Shown: positions 11,347-19,193, numbered from the stretch's first letter. The stretch: DNA of 22,574 bases from Lachnospiraceae bacterium UBA7480 (GCA_002479655.1 DLOQ01000119.1:1-22574); one strand, 5' to 3'. The notes: generated by a model from the letters alone, not told the origin. A program made the numbers and translations.

Positions 11347-12570
11347 ATGGACAAATCAGAGCAGAGTGTAAAATTGCAGAGAGCGATCTCGCAGATCGTA
11401 TCAGAACGGCTGTATCGTATCATCGTCAGCAGACCATTGATCAAGGGGGAACTGACAAAGGTTACCGTGCGTCCGGTTATCATTCGCAGGGAACTGGTCT
11501 TTCAGGAGACAAGGTATGCAGGGACAAAGGTGCTGCATGAAAATTATGATGCGGCGAAGATACAGGATAGACTTGTTTATTATCTTCAAGAGGAGTTTGG
11601 TCAGCTAGAGGCGGAATGTGCTGATAAAAAAGTTACGATCCTGACGAATAAAAAGGGAACCGTAACCGTCCGCGAAAAGAAAAAAGCAGCCACGCCGGAT
11701 TGCGGACCGGAGCAGGAATGCTCATTTGAACATAACCGGAGTAAAAATCATATTTTAAAGGATGGCGAGAAGGTAGACTTTCTGGCTGCTCTGGGCGTGC
11801 AGACGCCGGAAGGCAGAGTGGTCAAGTCGAAATATCATAAGTTTAAACAGATCAATCGTTATCTGGAATTTATAGAAGACATTTTACCGGCGTTTCAAAA
11901 TGAAGATACGATCCGTATCGTTGATTTTGGCTGTGGAAAATCTTACCTGACGTTTGCGTTGTATTATTATCTGAAGATCATACAAAATAAAAATATAGAG
12001 ATTATCGGTCTGGATCTGAAAAAAGATGTGATTGATGATTGCAATGCATTGAAGGACAAGCTTGGATATCAGGGCTTGAGATTTATCAAAGGCGATATTA
12101 AAGATTATGAAAATGGTGATAAAATAGACATGGTCGTATCCCTTCACGCCTGCGATACGGCGACAGACTATGCCATTGCAAAAGCGGTGTCATGGGGCGC
12201 AAAGGTGATTATGGCAGTGCCGTGCTGCCAGCATGAGTTGAATAAACAGATTTCATGTGAACCGCTTCAGGAAGTATTAAAATATGGCGTCGTCAAAGAA
12301 AGGATATCGGCGCTGATCACGGATGCTTATCGGGCGGACTGTCTGGAAAAGATGGGATATGAAACGCAGATCCTGGAGTTTATCGATCTGGAACATACAC
12401 CGAAGAATCTGCTGATCCGGGCTGTCAGGAAAGGAAAAAAGATTTCCCCGAAAAAGAATGATTGGGAATCTTCAGGTTCCTTGGAAGAGCTGGAGCAGTA
12501 TCTTCATATCCATCCGACGCTGGGACGATTGATGGATCAGGGTAATTTACGAAAGGGACAAGAACCGTAA
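11347..12570 (+). CDS. Class I SAM-dependent methyltransferase (Methyltransf_32-like)
   Basis: This 407-residue protein has an unidentified N-terminal domain of about 125 residues and then RSKNHILKDGEKVDFLAALG. A Rossmann methyltransferase core follows: motif I IVDFGCGKSYLTFALYYYL with Asp193-Gly197 as the SAM loop, motif II IEIIGLDLKKDVI, and a region SLHACDTATDYAI (His267, Asp270). A PCCQHELN motif (292-299) stands where nucleic-acid methyltransferases place catalytic residues. The HACD and PCCxHE pair resembles Methyltransf_32 (METTL25/TRMT13-related) proteins, so an RNA substrate is plausible but unproven. GAGG lies six bases before the ATG. The gene is followed one base later by the next start codon. 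Confidence 0.8.
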   Translation: MDKSEQSVKLQRAISQIVSERLYRIIVSRPLIKGELTKVTVRPVIIRRELVFQETRYAGTKVLHENYDAAKIQDRLVYYLQEEFGQLEAECADKKVTILTNKKGTVTVREKKKAATPDCGPEQECSFEHNRSKNHILKDGEKVDFLAALGVQTPEGRVVKSKYHKFKQINRYLEFIEDILPAFQNEDTIRIVDFGCGKSYLTFALYYYLKIIQNKNIEIIGLDLKKDVIDDCNALKDKLGYQGLRFIKGDIKDYENGDKIDMVVSLHACDTATDYAIAKAVSWGAKVIMAVPCCQHELNKQISCEPLQEVLKYGVVKERISALITDAYRADCLEKMGYETQILEFIDLEHTPKNLLIRAVRKGKKISPKKNDWESSGSLEELEQYLHIHPTLGRLMDQGNLRKGQEP

Positions 12571-12571
12571 A

Positions 12572-15127
12572 GTGAGAAGAAAAGGAATCAGCAAGGGAAT
12601 TATTTTAACAATATACTGCGTCTGCATGTTTTTTGCGTCCCTGATTCTTCTGGGGGCTTTGATGAACCGCGGCAATACTGATATGACGGCGGAGATGAGT
12701 CCTGCCTCTTTTCCATTGGTTTCTTTTGTTTGTGAGGGGATGCCGTTCAATACCATGCATGGATATGCCGATCAGATGGAGATCCCTTATCTGAGGGATA
12801 CCATTACGCCTTTGATGGAGGGCAGAAATCTTTCGGTCAAAATTGATACTTATGGAACCGGCATTGAAAAGATCTCCTATGAAGTGCGGACGATGGACGC
12901 GTCGCGTCTGATCGAGGATACGCAGATCTATAATTATATTACGGATGGAGATACCATTACCGCAGACATCACGTTGAAGGATCTTTTGGAAGAATATCAG
13001 GAATATTCTTTCTGTCTTCTCCTGCGGACGGTAAGGGGGGATGAGATCCGTTATTATACCAGAATCATAGAGGCGGATGATTATCAGGTGCCTGAGAAGC
13101 TGGAGTATGTCTATTTTTTTAATGATGCTGCCTTTGATAAATATACGGCATCCATGGAACTTCCCACTTATCTGGAAAGCAATGCGGAAGGAAACAATAC
13201 CACATTTCATAAGGTCAATATCCATAGCAGTCTTAATCAGGTGACATGGGGCAATCTGCCGGTGGAGAGAGTTACGGAGCCGGTGGCTATGATCCGCGAT
13301 ATTGAGAAGGATCTTGCCAATATTGAAGTTCAATATTCTGCCGTCATTACGGAAAATGATAAGGATATCTTTTATGCAGTGGAGGAATATTACCGGATCC
13401 GTCAGGGAGAGGAACGTTTCTTCCTGCTGGATTATGAAAGGACGATGGAGCAGATCTTTGATCTGGAGACAGCGACGATGGTAAATAATAAGATCATGCT
13501 TGGCATTGTGGATGAGGATGTACAGATGGCGGAAAGCTCTGACGGCAGCCGTCTTGCATTTGTCAATGCCGGCAGTCTTTACAGTTATAATATTGCCGAT
13601 AATAAAATTTCAAATGTGTTTGGGTTTTTTGATGGAGATATCACTGATCTAAGAGAATCTTATCAGAATCATAATATTAGGATCTTTTATGTGGATGAAA
13701 CAGGCAATATATATTTTATGGTATATGGGTATATGAACCGGGGCATCCATGAGGGAGAGATGGGGGTTGCAGTTTATTATTATGACAGCGTTTTGAATAT
13801 CGTGGAAGAGAAAGTGTTTGTCCCCTATACGAAATCCTTTGAGCTGCTGGAACAGGATGTATCTAAGCTATCCTATGTCAACAGCGCCAATGAATATTTC
13901 CTTTATCTGGATCATGCGGTGTATCAGATCAACCTTTCGGATCATACCTGCCGTCAGCTCGTTACCGGACTTCCTCAGGGCGCGTTTGCGGCATCGCGGC
14001 GGCAGCAGATCATCGCCTGGGCGAGCGGCGCAGATCTAAATAACGCAACGCAGATTATCCTATGTGATCTGACAACCGGAAAAATAAGTAATATAGAAGC
14101 GGAGGAAAATACCAGGATCCAACCGATCGGATTTTTTGGGGAGGATTTTGTATATGGCGCTGCATGGAAAGAGGATATCATCCGGGATGCTACCGGAAAG
14201 ATGCTGTATCCGATGTATCAGGTATTGATCCGGGATGTGCGGGGCAATATCCTGAAGCAGTATGAGGAAGCCGGTGTTTATGTCGTGGATACACAGGTAG
14301 GGGATGATATGATCACCATGGTCCGTATGAAACGGGATGACAGCAACAGGGGCTGGTCTTATACCACGGATGATCAGATCCTGAATAATGATACTTCCAC
14401 CGGAGGGAAGAATACCATCGAAGTCGTTACGACGGAAAATTATGAAAAGATCATACAGATCGTTCTAAGGAAAGAGATCGATGTAGATACGCTGCAGGTA
14501 CTGGAGCCTAAGCAGGTGCTTTTTGAAGGAAACAGAAGTATCGAACTTGGAGAGGATATCTATACAGGCAATGAGTATTACCTTTATGTAAAAGGTGATC
14601 TGGCGGGCACCTATGCTGCGCTGCCGGAGGCAATTGATGAGGCATACCAGTCAAATGGCATCGTAGTAGATGGTCAGGGAACGTATCTGTATCGAAAGAC
14701 AGGCAGGGTGACGAGAAATCAGATCATGGCGATCGCTCCGGTAAAGGCGGAGACAGAGGGTGAGGAACTTGCGGTCTGTCTGAATGTCATGCTTGCGCTG
14801 GAGGGATATACTGTGGATACGGCACCGCTTCTTCGTCAGGGCAGGGAGCCGGAGGAGATTCTGGAAGAGAAAGGACAGGGGATGACAGTGCTGGATCTGA
14901 ATGGATGCAAGCTGGATATCATACTGTACTATGTCGCGCAGGATATCCCCGTATTGGCCCGGATGGTAGATGGTTCAGCCGTACTGGTGATCGGCTATAA
15001 TGAGTATCAGATCGTGGTCATGAATCCGCAGACGGGAACCAATTATAAAATAAGCATGAATGAGGCAAACAGATGGTTTGAAGAAAATGGGAATTGGTTT
15101 TTGGCGTATCTGAATAAAAATGGTTAA
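12572..15127 (+). CDS. Large membrane-anchored protein with C39-like C-terminal domain
   Basis: This 851-residue protein starts at GTG 12572, one base after the methyltransferase stop, so translation is probably coupled. One hydrophobic helix (about 8-31) follows basic residues and would anchor a large extracytoplasmic part. The middle (about 190-720) has many short beta-rich stretches like a propeller (for example SRLAFVNAGSLYSYNIADNKI and NEYFLYLDHAVYQINLSD). The last 119 residues resemble a papain-like C39 fold: Cys736 in LAVCLNVMLALEGYTVD, then QDIPVLARMVDGSAVLVIGYNEYQIVVMNPQTGTN and a closing NRWFEENGNWFLAYL. The usual His is Ser802/Ala803 and the usual Asp is Asn818. It is probably non-catalytic, perhaps a binding or scaffolding module. 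No family name is certain. Confidence 0.7.
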   Translation: MRRKGISKGIILTIYCVCMFFASLILLGALMNRGNTDMTAEMSPASFPLVSFVCEGMPFNTMHGYADQMEIPYLRDTITPLMEGRNLSVKIDTYGTGIEKISYEVRTMDASRLIEDTQIYNYITDGDTITADITLKDLLEEYQEYSFCLLLRTVRGDEIRYYTRIIEADDYQVPEKLEYVYFFNDAAFDKYTASMELPTYLESNAEGNNTTFHKVNIHSSLNQVTWGNLPVERVTEPVAMIRDIEKDLANIEVQYSAVITENDKDIFYAVEEYYRIRQGEERFFLLDYERTMEQIFDLETATMVNNKIMLGIVDEDVQMAESSDGSRLAFVNAGSLYSYNIADNKISNVFGFFDGDITDLRESYQNHNIRIFYVDETGNIYFMVYGYMNRGIHEGEMGVAVYYYDSVLNIVEEKVFVPYTKSFELLEQDVSKLSYVNSANEYFLYLDHAVYQINLSDHTCRQLVTGLPQGAFAASRRQQIIAWASGADLNNATQIILCDLTTGKISNIEAEENTRIQPIGFFGEDFVYGAAWKEDIIRDATGKMLYPMYQVLIRDVRGNILKQYEEAGVYVVDTQVGDDMITMVRMKRDDSNRGWSYTTDDQILNNDTSTGGKNTIEVVTTENYEKIIQIVLRKEIDVDTLQVLEPKQVLFEGNRSIELGEDIYTGNEYYLYVKGDLAGTYAALPEAIDEAYQSNGIVVDGQGTYLYRKTGRVTRNQIMAIAPVKAETEGEELAVCLNVMLALEGYTVDTAPLLRQGREPEEILEEKGQGMTVLDLNGCKLDIILYYVAQDIPVLARMVDGSAVLVIGYNEYQIVVMNPQTGTNYKISMNEANRWFEENGNWFLAYLNKNG

Positions 15128-15142
15128 TTACCCATTCTGCTG

Positions 15143-15173
15143 TTAAGGTACTGATTGTTTAGTACCTTAATTT
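15143..15173. terminator. 10-bp inverted repeat: terminator or operator
   Basis: TTAAGGTACT (15143-15152) and AGTACCTTAA (15161-15170) are perfect inverse copies around an 8-base loop, followed by TTT. It can end the 851-residue gene's transcript. It also overlaps the -35 and spacer of the promoter that follows, so it could be a repressor site. Confidence 0.6.
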
Positions 15174-15183
15174 AATGTATAAT
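15155..15183 (+). promoter_or_regulatory. Promoter of the AT-rich signalling cluster
   Basis: TTGTTT (15155-15160) and consensus TATAAT (15178-15183) are 17 bases apart. The -35 lies in the loop of the inverted repeat 15143-15170. Transcription would begin near 15190, about 38 bases before the start at 15228. Confidence 0.55.
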
Positions 15184-15227
15184 GGTAAAAAAGCATTTTT
15201 ATTAATAATGCCAAAAAGGAGTATTTG

Positions 15228-15851
15228 ATGGATCCGACGGATGCAATGATTAAGGGTTGGGGTACTTTTTTTACTTTTCTGTTCGTAGGTTTTTTTCCTT
15301 ATATTCTGACAAAGATAATTTGTTTTGGACCAAAGGGAGATAAATATTTTAAGGGAGGAATAGCGGGAGTTATTGCGATCTGGTTGTTTCATGTAATGTT
15401 ATTTGGAACTCTGACATCAATTATGTTTACAGCATCAAAACCTACTATAACATTGGAAAATATTACTTTTAGTGATAAATACGCTATGTTTCTTAAGCTG
15501 ACACTTGGTCATCATGATTATCTTTCCCTAAGTTCAACTACAGAAGATTTTACTTTATATATGCCATATTATACAACAAAAGATGACATTGATGAAGATT
15601 TACTTAGCAAAATTATTACAGATAATTTTTTCATATACGTAAGATATCAACTGGAAGGATTTGAAATAAACAACTCAGGAATAAGTAAGGACAATTGGTA
15701 TATTTATTTAAATGGTGAATATTTGGGATCTATTTTTGTAAAGCATGGTTTATTCTTAACAGAAATTGTTTATCGTTGGGATATGGAAAAACTGAATGAT
15801 AGGGAGGATAAGACATTCATGCAGCAACTACCCGAATTAAGATTTGAATAA
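15228..15851 (+). CDS. Unknown small membrane protein of the signalling cluster
   Basis: This 207-residue protein starts at ATG 15228, six bases after AAAGGAG (15215-15221). Two hydrophobic segments are visible, about 13-33 and 44-66, separated by a short loop with GPKGDKYFKGG. The remaining 140 residues are polar, rich in Asp, Tyr, Thr and Ile, and probably face outside or inside as one domain (for example NWYIYLNGEYLGSIFVKHG). No family is recognised. The gene is strongly AT-rich and lies 55 bases before the response regulator on the same strand, so it may be a sensory partner, a signal source or an immunity-type protein for that system. Confidence 0.65.
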   Translation: MDPTDAMIKGWGTFFTFLFVGFFPYILTKIICFGPKGDKYFKGGIAGVIAIWLFHVMLFGTLTSIMFTASKPTITLENITFSDKYAMFLKLTLGHHDYLSLSSTTEDFTLYMPYYTTKDDIDEDLLSKIITDNFFIYVRYQLEGFEINNSGISKDNWYIYLNGEYLGSIFVKHGLFLTEIVYRWDMEKLNDREDKTFMQQLPELRFE

Positions 15852-15906
15852 AATATATGATGTAATTGTATTATATGATTTACAATGGATGAAAAGAGGA
15901 TGAATA

Positions 15907-16641
15907 ATGCTTGAAATTGCTATATGTGATGATAATATAGATGATCTTAATAATACGAAAATGCTATTACAAGCTATATTTTCTGAACAAAAATTAGAAT
16001 ATGAATTAAAAACTTTTACATCTGCCAATGAATTGCTTAATAATACCCTAAAAATTGATATTGGGATTCTGGATATAGTAATGGTTGAACATAATGGGAT
16101 CGAATTAGGGCGTAAATTGAAAGAAAAGTTTCCTGACATAAGTTTAATATATACAACCGGCTATGAGCAGTATGTTGTACAGGCAATCAATAATGCCCAT
16201 GCTTATTCTTATTTATGTAAGCCATTAAACCGTGATGATATGCGGACACAAATAATTGATTTGTTAAATGGATTCTCAAAAAAGAAGATTGAAAAAGAGT
16301 TTTATAAGGTTATAGACAGTAAACAGAAAGAACATGCGGTAATAAAGCTAAAATTGGAAGATATCATATATTTTGAATACATAAAGCGCAAGCGTAGGAT
16401 TGCTATTGTTTTAGAAAATGAAATATATGAATATGAATGTGCTTTTGAAAGCATCGTGAAAGAGTTTGAACAATTTGATTTTGCTGTTAATTGCCGAGGA
16501 AATCTTGTGAATCTACGTCATGTTGTTAAAATAAAGGGGTATAAGGTATTTTTGGATAATGGAGAAGAACTGGCTATATCTCAACGGAGAATTGCAGATT
16601 TTAGAGTGATTTTGAATAATTTTCTACAAATAAATTCATAG
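15907..16641 (+). CDS. LytTR-family response regulator (AgrA-like)
   Basis: This 244-residue regulator has two domains. The receiver (1-120) shows the acidic pocket CDDN (Asp8, Asp9), the phosphorylation site Asp56 in GILDIVMVEHNGIELG, the Thr switch in YTTGYEQY, and Lys in YLCKPLN. The second domain (about 145-240) is LytTR: IKLKLEDIIYFEYIKRKRRIAI, then FAVNCRGNLVNLRHVVKIKGYKV and the closing LAISQRRIADFRVILNNFL. LytTR proteins bind pairs of direct repeats about two helical turns apart near promoters. It is ten bases before the kinase gene, its probable partner. A possible target lies at 17981-18010. Confidence 0.92.
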   Translation: MLEIAICDDNIDDLNNTKMLLQAIFSEQKLEYELKTFTSANELLNNTLKIDIGILDIVMVEHNGIELGRKLKEKFPDISLIYTTGYEQYVVQAINNAHAYSYLCKPLNRDDMRTQIIDLLNGFSKKKIEKEFYKVIDSKQKEHAVIKLKLEDIIYFEYIKRKRRIAIVLENEIYEYECAFESIVKEFEQFDFAVNCRGNLVNLRHVVKIKGYKVFLDNGEELAISQRRIADFRVILNNFLQINS

Positions 16642-16651
16642 GAGATAGATT

Positions 16652-17944
16652 ATGGATAGGGTTCTTTTGCTGTTCTGTAGTATTCTTTCATGCGTTATTG
16701 TTGTCTCTATTTTATTTCAGTTCATGAATAGCTATTATGAGAGGGTTTATAAAAAGAAAAGAGTATATATAATTGCAAATGTAAGCGCGGTAATTCTCTT
16801 GACCATTGTAAATATGTTGGACAATTCGATATGGAACTTGGTAACATGGATCTTGGTCACGGCATTTTGCGCTATTTTTTTATATTATCAAAATCAGAAT
16901 AGTGCATGGAAAACAATTGTTGAATGTGAAGCAATGGCATTATGTATAAGTGTATGCGAATCCCTTGGTGTAATCCTTTTACATTGGATTCTGCAAATGT
17001 TTAACGCAAATATAAATGATACGGTTATTATACACTGTTTGGAAGTGACATTTTCTAAATTAATATTGATTTTTCTTTATTATTTGGTAGTTAATCGTTT
17101 ACAGAAAAAAAAGAACTTTCCGCTTTCAAAGGATCAGTATGCGGTATATATCATTATGCTTATTTATAGTTTTGCAAATATGCTCTTAATTGTAGCGGAA
17201 TTTATGCAGAGGAAAACAAATTATCTGTGGGTAGCAAATATGGGTTGTATTGTATTAGCGGATCTTTATCTCTTGTATTACATAAAAATGTCAAATGAGA
17301 AAAGTTTTTATGAAAGTCAGGTGAAAGCGCTTGAACAGCAAGTGAGTATTCAATATGGATATTATTTATTGCAAACAGAGAAATACAATAATACTTTAAG
17401 AATTTTGCATGATGTGAATAAGCATATAAAAGTAATTGAGGAATTATATGAGACAGATCAGGGTAAAACAGCAGCAGCATATACCAAGCATATAAATGAT
17501 ATGCTAAAACCGCTGATGCCAACCCAGTATTCCGGCAATCCAATATTGGATATTTTACTTACAGATAAAGCAATGGATATGGAGGAAAAGGGAATAGAAT
17601 TTGATTTTGATATTGATAATGTAGATTTACAATGCATAGAACCCATAGATATTACAACGATATTTGGTAATTTGCTGGACAATTCGATCGATGCAGCAGA
17701 GAGATCGGAAGGTCATAAATTTGTATATATTAAGATAAGAGCGTATCATAAAATGGTATCTATAAAGGTTGAAAACAATAGTGACTATGTAAAATGGAAA
17801 AATGGTATGCCTGTATCTGAAAAAGGGAAAGAGAGGGGGATTGGCATACTTAATGTAAAGCGTAGTATCTCAAAATATGATGGAGATATAAAGTTGAGAT
17901 GGGAAAATAATAAGTTTATCGCAGAGATGTTTTTAAATACCTAA
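16652..17944 (+). CDS. AgrC-like GHKL sensor histidine kinase
   Basis: This 430-residue kinase has an N-terminal membrane domain of about six helices (roughly 3-215), as in peptide-sensing AgrC/ComD-type kinases. A short coiled coil (SQVKALEQQVSIQYGY) follows. The phosphoacceptor is His253 in LRILHDVNKHIKVIEEL, matching the HDxxNH form of this class. The GHKL ATP-binding domain has the N-box NLLDNSIDAA (340-349) and G-box ERGIGILNVKRSI (near 396). It presumably phosphorylates the preceding regulator. No agrB- or agrD-like gene is present in the window, so its signal is unknown. Confidence 0.92.
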   Translation: MDRVLLLFCSILSCVIVVSILFQFMNSYYERVYKKKRVYIIANVSAVILLTIVNMLDNSIWNLVTWILVTAFCAIFLYYQNQNSAWKTIVECEAMALCISVCESLGVILLHWILQMFNANINDTVIIHCLEVTFSKLILIFLYYLVVNRLQKKKNFPLSKDQYAVYIIMLIYSFANMLLIVAEFMQRKTNYLWVANMGCIVLADLYLLYYIKMSNEKSFYESQVKALEQQVSIQYGYYLLQTEKYNNTLRILHDVNKHIKVIEELYETDQGKTAAAYTKHINDMLKPLMPTQYSGNPILDILLTDKAMDMEEKGIEFDFDIDNVDLQCIEPIDITTIFGNLLDNSIDAAERSEGHKFVYIKIRAYHKMVSIKVENNSDYVKWKNGMPVSEKGKERGIGILNVKRSISKYDGDIKLRWENNKFIAEMFLNT

Positions 17945-17966
17945 AGAGCAGAAAAACTCTTTTTTT
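17943..17966 (+). terminator. Terminator after the sensor kinase gene
   Basis: AAAGAG (17943-17948) pairs with CTCTTT (17957-17962) across an 8-base loop and continues into a T-run to 17966. The stem is short but the T-run is long. Confidence 0.65.
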
Positions 17967-17980
17967 ATAAAAAGGTTGTA

Positions 17981-18010
17981 TTTCGTGCAAAAAATCTGTA
18001 CATGGTGCAA
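17981..18010 (+). promoter_or_regulatory. Candidate LytTR direct-repeat site
   Basis: GTGCAA occurs at 17985-17990 and again at 18005-18010, a start-to-start distance of 20 bases. The second copy ends six bases before a candidate -35. Direct repeats about 20-21 bases apart, just upstream of or overlapping the -35, are the typical arrangement of LytTR-controlled promoters. The core differs from known boxes of other species, so this is a candidate only. Confidence 0.5.
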
Positions 18011-18016
18011 GAGATA

Positions 18017-18045
18017 TGGATTATTTGGGGGTATTCTCCGATAAT
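18017..18045 (+). promoter_or_regulatory. Weak promoter candidate of the unknown gene
   Basis: TGGATT (18017-18022) and GATAAT (18040-18045) are 17 bases apart. The poor -35 is expected for a promoter that needs an activator, and the direct repeat sits immediately upstream. Confidence 0.4.
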
Positions 18046-18101
18046 TACATCAGATCATAAAATGGAAATAAATAAAATGTATTTAGGAGGTGTAAAAAGA
18101 T

Positions 18102-18716
18102 ATGAAAATAACAAATGATTTGAAACCGGCAACAGATTTACCGGAGGGATTTATTGAAAAATTCAGGGAAAACATAAAAAATTATTCATCAAAATATTCA
18201 TCACAATGTACATCACAATTGGATAAGACGGCAAATAAAAAAGAAGAATTTCGTGATTATCAAGCAGCGATACCTCATTTTAGTTTGACACGGGAAGAAA
18301 CAAATCTGCTCCAAAGCTGGAGATTGGAGGAATATGTATCAATTATGGACCGGATGAAAAACAGTGATCCGGAGCAATATAAGGCTCACCAACAGGCTTT
18401 GATCGCAGCAGAAAACGGCGGCGAGCTGGGGGATGATTTAAGGGTGCGGCTGAGTGCGTACAGATGGGCATATGGGGATGCAATGGATCAGATTTATGAA
18501 AAGCATTCGGGAGTAGATGTGTTTATAAAATCTCCGCAGGACGATCCCCATTTTTACGATGGCAGAGAATTCCGTAATGCGTACCAGAAACAGAATAATA
18601 TACCTTATCTTGCAGTAACAACGGATGAGTTAAAGCTTCTACAGTCAAAACGGAAGGAAGATAAGGAAGCACAAGATAAATTGTGGGAAGCAATTAAGAG
18701 TAGAATTAATCGTTAA
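18102..18716 (+). CDS. Unknown 204-residue soluble protein, possible LytTR target
   Basis: The protein is not recognised. It has no signal peptide or membrane helix and is rich in charged residues. It holds two copies of one motif exactly 110 residues apart: LTREETNLLQSWR (62-74) and VTTDELKLLQSKR (172-184), each followed by an amphipathic charged helix. A short Ser/Tyr-rich repeat, YSSKYSSQCTSQ, occurs at 28-39. AGGAGG (18085-18090) is 11 bases before the ATG. It has its own weak promoter with a direct repeat upstream and a very stable terminator after it, so it is a separate transcription unit that the adjacent two-component system may control. Confidence 0.7.
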   Translation: MKITNDLKPATDLPEGFIEKFRENIKNYSSKYSSQCTSQLDKTANKKEEFRDYQAAIPHFSLTREETNLLQSWRLEEYVSIMDRMKNSDPEQYKAHQQALIAAENGGELGDDLRVRLSAYRWAYGDAMDQIYEKHSGVDVFIKSPQDDPHFYDGREFRNAYQKQNNIPYLAVTTDELKLLQSKRKEDKEAQDKLWEAIKSRINR

Positions 18717-18739
18717 ATGCATTATTTAATATATAATAT

Positions 18740-18799
18740 AATTTCTATTAGCCAAAAATAAAATTTTTTCAATTTTGGCTAATAGAAATTTTTGTTTTT
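18740..18799 (+). terminator. Very stable terminator with 18-bp perfect stem
   Basis: Bases 18740-18757 and 18773-18790 are exact inverse complements (18 bp) around a 15-base AT-rich loop, followed by TTTGTTTTT. It marks the right end of the AT-rich cluster. Confidence 0.85.
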
Positions 18800-18810
18800 A
18801 AATAATTTTC

Positions 18811-18838
18811 TTGACAAAATACCCCATATGGGTATATT
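18811..18838 (+). promoter_or_regulatory. csoR-copA promoter
   Basis: A consensus -35 TTGACA (18811-18816) and TATATT (18833-18838) are 16 bases apart. The first CsoR box fills the spacer and overlaps the -10. Transcription would begin near 18845. Confidence 0.8.
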
Positions 18839-18870
18839 CTAATTAAGAATAATATACCCATATGGGGTAT
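18819..18870. promoter_or_regulatory. Double CsoR operator arranged as one large inverted repeat
   Basis: ATACCCCATATGGGTAT (18819-18835) and its exact reverse complement (18854-18870) flank the start of transcription. Including the adjoining bases, 20-bp arms (18819-18838, 18851-18870) surround a 12-base centre. Each box is a CsoR-type site with runs of C and G around an AT core. The first blocks the promoter and the second lies in the untranslated leader. Copper-loaded CsoR would release both. Confidence 0.8.
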
Positions 18871-18888
18871 TAGCGTGGAAAGGCGGGG

Positions 18889-19191
18889 ATGGTAATGGCA
18901 AAATGTTGTAATACTAAGACAAAGAAACGTACACCGGAGGAATATAAAAAGCTGGTCAATCGTTTAAACAGGATCGAGGGGCAGATCCGGGGAATCCGTA
19001 AAATGCTGGAGGAAGATGCATATTGTCCGGATATCCTGATGCAGGCTTCGGCTGCCAATGCAGCAATCAATGCATTCAGCAAGGAGCTGTTATCAGAGCA
19101 TATCAAGACCTGCGTTGCCGAGGATGTCCGTGCCGGTAAGGACGAGGTCATTGATGAGCTGTTGGTAACATTGCAGAAGATGATGAAATAG
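18889..19191 (+). CDS. csoR: CsoR-family copper-sensing repressor
   Basis: This 100-residue all-helical DUF156 protein has the CsoR signature RLNRIEGQIRGIRKML in helix 1. Its copper ligands are Cys46 (AYCPDIL), His71 and Cys75 (SEHIKTC), matching the Cys-His-Cys triad of copper-responsive members rather than nickel-type RcnR. An extra CysCys pair sits near the N-terminus. Without copper the tetramer represses; Cu(I) causes release. ATG 18889 has AAAGG five bases upstream; ATG 18895 is an alternative start. Two operator copies precede the gene and copA follows, so it controls its own operon. The stop codon is at the left border of the 36-bp repeats. Confidence 0.93.
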   Translation: MVMAKCCNTKTKKRTPEEYKKLVNRLNRIEGQIRGIRKMLEEDAYCPDILMQASAANAAINAFSKELLSEHIKTCVAEDVRAGKDEVIDELLVTLQKMMK

Positions 19192-19193
19192 GA

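Noticed and set aside
17976..18044. A 22-codon frame from TTG 17976 with two cysteines, reminiscent of an AgrD-like signal peptide
   Set aside because: The only AAGG is one base before the TTG, the frame lies across the direct repeats and promoter, and there is no amphipathic leader or acidic tail as in AgrD.
18002..18118. A 38-codon ATG frame before the unknown 204-residue gene
   Set aside because: It has no ribosome binding site, runs through the proposed promoter and overlaps the true gene start out of frame.
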